Positions 52,222 through 53,638 of a stretch of 53,638 nucleotides of DNA are shown piece by piece. Location of the stretch: positions 3,460,296-3,513,933 of the forward strand of contig CP070651.1 of assembly GCA_020354625.1 (NCBI GenBank). The letters are read 5' to 3'. The notes under the pieces are model-generated. The model was not told where the DNA came from. It ran no database searches and saw only the letters and a list, made by a program, of their open reading frames with translations. Position 1 is the first letter of the stretch; each line of letters starts with the position of its first letter. The DNA is from Trueperaceae bacterium. Lineage in GTDB: Bacteria; Deinococcota; Deinococci; Deinococcales; Trueperaceae. A program made the position numbers and the translations under genes.

Positions 52222-53638
52222 ATGGGAATGCGGATAAAGACTCTCTTCATGTTGATGGCGGTACTGATGCTGTTGCTGGCATCTTGTCTTCGACAGCGAG
52301 GTCCAGAGAGTATCGAGCGTCCTGAAGTGACGCCCGAATTACCAGTCACGACAAGCACAGAGCCTTATCTCAAGAAAGTCCGCATTTTCGACCCGGACAA
52401 TTTTGCCTTTTCTAATCCCAAGGGGTTGGCCTATTCACCTGAGACCAACGCGTTTTTTGTAACGAATGGTGCTGGTGAAAACGGGCGGGGCACGAACATT
52501 GTATTTGTCACGCCGTTCGAGGATCTGCTAGCTACAACGCATATAGAGGACACCTTTCCAGGCGCAGTCTCTATGACGTTTGACAGTGTTGGCGAGCGAC
52601 TTTTGATATTCAAGGCGACAACGAGCACGTTAATGGAGATAAGTTTGGGGAGCAATGGCAAGCTCGATCCCAGCACGCTTGTGCATATAGACGCGCGGCA
52701 TTTTGGCCTTCAGAACGCCCAAGGCATGAGCTTCAATCCGGTGAGTGGACAACTGCTGTTACTAGATGCGCATGCATCTCGTGTGGTCCGGGTTGAACGC
52801 GGACCACAAGGGAGTTTTGAAGAGGGGACGGTTTCAGAGACACAACTTGGTCCGGCAGGTCTGGTGAATCCTCGGGGCCTCGCTTATCATCCGAGCACAG
52901 GCAATCTACATCTTTTGGATCGAGCGGGGGAGAAGCTTGTCGAGCTTACCGAATCGGGAGAAGTTGTGGCGATCCGCGACCTTTCTTCGTTCGAGCTCAG
53001 CGATCCTCAGGGCATCGTCTTTGCTCCAAGCAGCGACCTTACCGACGACCCCTTGAAGATCAACTTGTTTGTGGTTGATAGCGGGTTTGGTGCCAAGAAG
53101 TGGCCGGGGTCGATCATCGAGTTTGCCTTCACGGATCTTTCGTTGGCCGGTCAATCTCTAACTACGCAGGCGACGGACATCGTGTCCCTGGTGCAGACCA
53201 TCTACACCTCGCAGTTTACGCCAGCGAGTCCAGATCCGGCGGGGATCACCTACGATTCAACGAGCGACGAGCTTGTGGTGAGTGACTCTGAAGTCAATGA
53301 GATCCCCTCTCTCTTTACCGGTGACAACCAGTTTGTGGTGACGCGAGGGGGTGTGTTGGTCGATACCTGGACCACGTATCCAAATTCGTCCTGTTTTTCG
53401 AATGAGCCGACGGGTGTAACGTATCGATCGAGCGACGGGCACCTTTTTTATTCTGATGATGATCAAAAGGAGATATTTGAAGTAACGCCGGGGGCGAACG
53501 GATCTTGTGGGGTGGTGGTGAATTCATTTGATACCACCGCTTACAGCAGCAACGATCCCGAGGGAATCACGTATGCCAATGAAGCTGGCCAAGACGTACT
53601 CTATATTGCTGATGGGATCAACAACGAGATCTATCGGG
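52222..53638 (+). CDS. Lipoprotein with beta-propeller-like repeats (3' end outside window)
   Basis: An open frame that runs off the right edge, at least 472 codons. The N-terminus is a lipoprotein signal peptide with lipobox LLASC (C22). The rest has repeated segments of the type NPKGLAYSPETNAFFVTN, NAQGMSFNPVSGQLLLLD, NPRGLAYHPSTGNLHLLD, DPQGIVFAP and DPAGITYDSTSDELVVSD, an NHL/SMP-30-like or SdiA-regulated-type propeller pattern. It is probably tethered outside the membrane; the ligand is unknown. ATG 52222 lies 9 bases after AGAAGGAG; ATGs at 52213 and 52228 are alternatives. Codon use is more AT-rich than in the genes to the left, which may mean recent acquisition. Confidence 0.85.
   Translation, partial: MGMRIKTLFMLMAVLMLLLASCLRQRGPESIERPEVTPELPVTTSTEPYLKKVRIFDPDNFAFSNPKGLAYSPETNAFFVTNGAGENGRGTNIVFVTPFEDLLATTHIEDTFPGAVSMTFDSVGERLLIFKATTSTLMEISLGSNGKLDPSTLVHIDARHFGLQNAQGMSFNPVSGQLLLLDAHASRVVRVERGPQGSFEEGTVSETQLGPAGLVNPRGLAYHPSTGNLHLLDRAGEKLVELTESGEVVAIRDLSSFELSDPQGIVFAPSSDLTDDPLKINLFVVDSGFGAKKWPGSIIEFAFTDLSLAGQSLTTQATDIVSLVQTIYTSQFTPASPDPAGITYDSTSDELVVSDSEVNEIPSLFTGDNQFVVTRGGVLVDTWTTYPNSSCFSNEPTGVTYRSSDGHLFYSDDDQKEIFEVTPGANGSCGVVVNSFDTTAYSSNDPEGITYANEAGQDVLYIADGINNEIYR

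Overview
This window is about 53.6 kb of GC-rich bacterial chromosome with both ends open. The best guess for the source is a member of the Deinococcota, perhaps near Trueperaceae. The evidence is a DnaJ without the cysteine-rich zinc domain, a glutaminyl-tRNA synthetase with a GatB/YqeY-like C-terminal extension (known from Deinococcus), and at least one start codon placed as if its mRNA were leaderless. There is no rRNA, tRNA, CRISPR array, transposase or phage gene. The lineage is an inference from gene content.

Layout. 0-4 kb: chaperone operon dnaK-grpE-dnaJ behind a strong sigma70-type promoter. 4-17 kb: an exported parvulin-type isomerase with an acidic tail, pdxH, a DUF255/YyaL protein, addB-addA, two unknown small proteins, dodecin and an S10 serine carboxypeptidase. 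17-26.5 kb: a divergent pair consisting of a small exported protein with three CGYFC repeats and a 1449-residue SARP-STAND-TM-WD40 protein, separated by an array of 11-bp phased direct repeats; then an amidohydrolase, a HAD phosphatase and glnS. 26.6-37.7 kb: a signalling island. It holds a pentapeptide-repeat potassium channel, a complete stressosome set (globin-RsbR, RsbS, RsbT, RsbX-like phosphatase), a histidine kinase, a membrane Cache-HAMP-STAS RsbR, a single-domain response regulator, a SLOG-like four-TM protein, and a DHp-REC-DUF4062 protein. 37.8-41.5 kb: glnA and a SulP-STAS-cNMP transporter. 41.5-51.8 kb: two tiny cysteine/tryptophan proteins, then a sugar operon (binding protein, two permeases, PfkB kinase, DUF4432 epimerase-like protein, L-fucose isomerase, mannitol-dehydrogenase-like gene broken by an in-frame TAG). 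52.2 kb to the end: a partial lipoprotein.

The most novel part is the 27.9-37.7 kb island. A cytoplasmic gas or redox sensor (globin-RsbR) and a membrane ligand sensor (Cache-RsbR) could share one RsbS/RsbT core. No sigma-B, RsbU, RsbV or RsbW is present, and the output genes nearby are two-component and membrane SLOG/DUF4062 proteins. RsbS lacks its phosphorylatable serine, so the switch must differ from the Bacillus one.

Two dispersed non-coding repeat families also stand out. One has arms made of GGGTGATGAGTAATGGGT-like words and sits at the 3' ends of genes, in three cases supplying the stop codon. The other is a ~104-bp element with terminal inverted repeats and a central hairpin that carries a compensatory base change; two of its three copies end about 20 bp before a start codon.
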